Below are positions 63,024 through 64,000 of a DNA stretch of 64,000 nucleotides, piece after piece. Each line of letters opens with the position of its first letter. The first letter of the stretch is position 1. The notes under the pieces are model-generated. The model ran no database searches and had not been told where the DNA came from. It was given only the letters and a program-made list of their open reading frames with translations. The stretch comes from Bacteroidota bacterium (lineage in GTDB: Bacteria; Bacteroidota; Bacteroidia; NS11-12g; UBA9320), in NCBI GenBank assembly GCA_002746305.1, contig NVWV01000012.1, positions 1 through 64,000 on the forward strand. The letters run 5' to 3'. The position numbers and the translations under genes were made by a program.

Positions 63024-63728
63024 TTAGTCTCTACTTCTATTTTCCAATATCATCACTTTTTGCCAAATTTTTTGATTCAGTCCAGTACATAAAACTTCAA
63101 TTTCATTAACCGCACTTACCACTACTGCATCTGGCAAGCTTTGAGAGTAGAGAGCAGATACTTTGGAAACCAATGCCGTGGTTTCTGAACAGTAATCCAA
63201 GTATCTAATTAATTCAAGTTTAGTAAAAGTCCTTCGAGGAGAATGCTCTGTGTCATTCTTACTTTTCACGTCTATAGTTGGATCTTTAGTTAGTTGATGC
63301 ATATCTAGAACATGTACCAATACTCGCAAATCATTCAATGCTTTCGAGGCTCTTTTTCTTTTTATTCGGGACTCCAAAGACATCATAAAAAAGACAGCGG
63401 CCCCTAACAATAGAATGTCATTAAAAATTGCTTCTGAAAGTGAGACTAAATTGACAATAGTGGTATTTTCTAATTCCCAATCCACAAAAGTTACGCTATA
63501 AACCAATGCTGCAAGTCCAATGAGAATTATAAGATAGGATGAAACTCGTAACATCACATTGGGATTCGAAATCCAGTCAATATTTGATTTTGTCTTTTTT
63601 GCAACCACCAAAAATTGACGACATACTTTTAATAAATTAGAATCGGGGAAACGATCTTCTATTCTGAGATTTAGTTTTTCAATCGTTGTGAGAATCTTCT
63701 CAGGGTCTAATCGTATTATATCTTCCAT
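63024..63728 (-). CDS. Two-span membrane protein of unknown function
   Basis: This 234-residue protein has a cytoplasmic-looking N-terminus (about 1-60), two membrane helices (VSSYLIILIGLAALVYSVTF near 62-81 and AIFNDILLLGAAVFFMMSL near 100-118), and a C-terminal helical domain of about 115 residues with a basic cluster (SRIKRKRASKALNDLR). I recognise no family. A TAATTTTG -7 box lies at 63770-63763, 35 bases before the ATG. Confidence 0.65.
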   Translation of the reverse strand: MEDIIRLDPEKILTTIEKLNLRIEDRFPDSNLLKVCRQFLVVAKKTKSNIDWISNPNVMLRVSSYLIILIGLAALVYSVTFVDWELENTTIVNLVSLSEAIFNDILLLGAAVFFMMSLESRIKRKRASKALNDLRVLVHVLDMHQLTKDPTIDVKSKNDTEHSPRRTFTKLELIRYLDYCSETTALVSKVSALYSQSLPDAVVVSAVNEIEVLCTGLNQKIWQKVMILENRSRD

Positions 63729-63762
63729 ATTGTCAATTGCATTTATTCAAAATATTCCGTAT

Positions 63763-63770
63763 CAAAATTA
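63763..63770 (-). promoter_or_regulatory. -7 box TAATTTTG before the two-span membrane protein
   Basis: On the minus strand TAATTTTG matches TAnnTTTG. It lies 35 bases before the ATG at 63728; no -33 element is visible. Confidence 0.35.
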
Positions 63771-63836
63771 ATAGAAATATTCGTTCAGAATGGAATTGCT
63801 GACATATACAGTTAACGACTGCAGTTTCTGCTACAG

Positions 63837-64000
63837 TTACAGTAGCGTATACTCTAGTGTAGGGTGGCCCGACACTCCGTTCCTGTAGTAATCTACAAAC
63901 CTAAGTTTGTAATAAAAGTCCTCTTTCGCCTTTACAACATAGGTTCGATCTTCTCGTATAGTATAAGCTCCGTCACTTAAACTGTACCACTTCCAATCCC
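63837..64000 (-). CDS. HmuY-like protein C-terminus (5' part beyond window)
   Basis: From the right edge the minus strand reads DWKWYSLSDGAYTIREDR then TYVVKAKEDFYYKLRFVDYY and ends RNGVSGHPTLEYTLL before TAA at 63839-63837. The pattern (Trp-x-Trp-Tyr, TYVVK, YYKLRFVDYY, GVSGxPTxEYxLL) is the C-terminal strand pair of the HmuY heme-binding lipoprotein family of Bacteroidota. At least 54 codons are visible; heme binding itself cannot be judged because the ligand-binding part is outside the window. Confidence 0.7.
   Translation of the reverse strand, partial: DWKWYSLSDGAYTIREDRTYVVKAKEDFYYKLRFVDYYRNGVSGHPTLEYTLL

Overview
This 64 kb window is AT-rich chromosomal DNA from a member of the Bacteroidota, probably a gliding or marine Flavobacteriia/Cytophagia-like organism. 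The evidence is two TonB-dependent receptors with CarboxypepD_reg-like N-termini, type IX secretion (T9SS) clients including a CHU_C-tailed M4 metalloprotease, paired OmpH/Skp genes next to murI, a three-gene parvulin operon beside moxR, LysM/GH73 and DUF1573 proteins, and repeated TAnnTTTG (-7) promoter boxes. No rRNA, tRNA, CRISPR array, intact transposase, integrase or phage gene was seen.

Layout. 1-10 kb (minus): a secreted protein cut by the left edge, then two paralogous TonB receptors around a 2-hydroxyacid dehydrogenase. 10-24 kb: murI-ompH-ompH, small lipoproteins, a LuxE-like ANL protein, a DnaQ-GIY-YIG nuclease, moxR plus three periplasmic peptidyl-prolyl isomerases, menE, trmB and a GT39 glycosyltransferase. 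24-33 kb: a 163-bp imperfect tandem repeat, gmhA, dsbD, a LysM glucosaminidase, a sodium symporter, a LOG-family protein, DUF1573 and mnmE. 33-47 kb looks accessory: a 143-bp element with IS6-like 19-bp ends, a histidine-rich CzcCBA-type metal efflux locus, a Fic protein with an AbiEi-like N-terminus behind 20-bp iterons, pyruvate carboxylase, and then a decayed second copy of the mnmE 3' end. 47-64 kb: a serine hydrolase, an orphan T9SS sorting-domain remnant, an exported CbiX-like chelatase with a PepSY partner, an MscS channel, a giant YwqK/MORN protein, the M4 protease, and a HmuY-like tail at the right edge.

How the genes work together. The efflux genes form one plus-strand operon in which the outer-membrane, lipoprotein and adaptor components and an upstream membrane protein mostly carry His-rich metal-binding stretches. 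The PPIases, OmpH chaperones, DsbD and MurI form an envelope-biogenesis theme. CbiX/PepSY and the HmuY-like tail point to tetrapyrrole or metal handling at the cell surface.

The most notable observations are: the mnmE 3' fragment 13 kb from mnmE, a known island insertion point in other bacteria; the Fic cassette with iterons and flanking repeats; murI lacking any ATG/GTG/TTG start that keeps its active site; an exact 726-bp module duplication in the M4 protease; and several -7 boxes placed so close to start codons that leaderless mRNAs are predicted.
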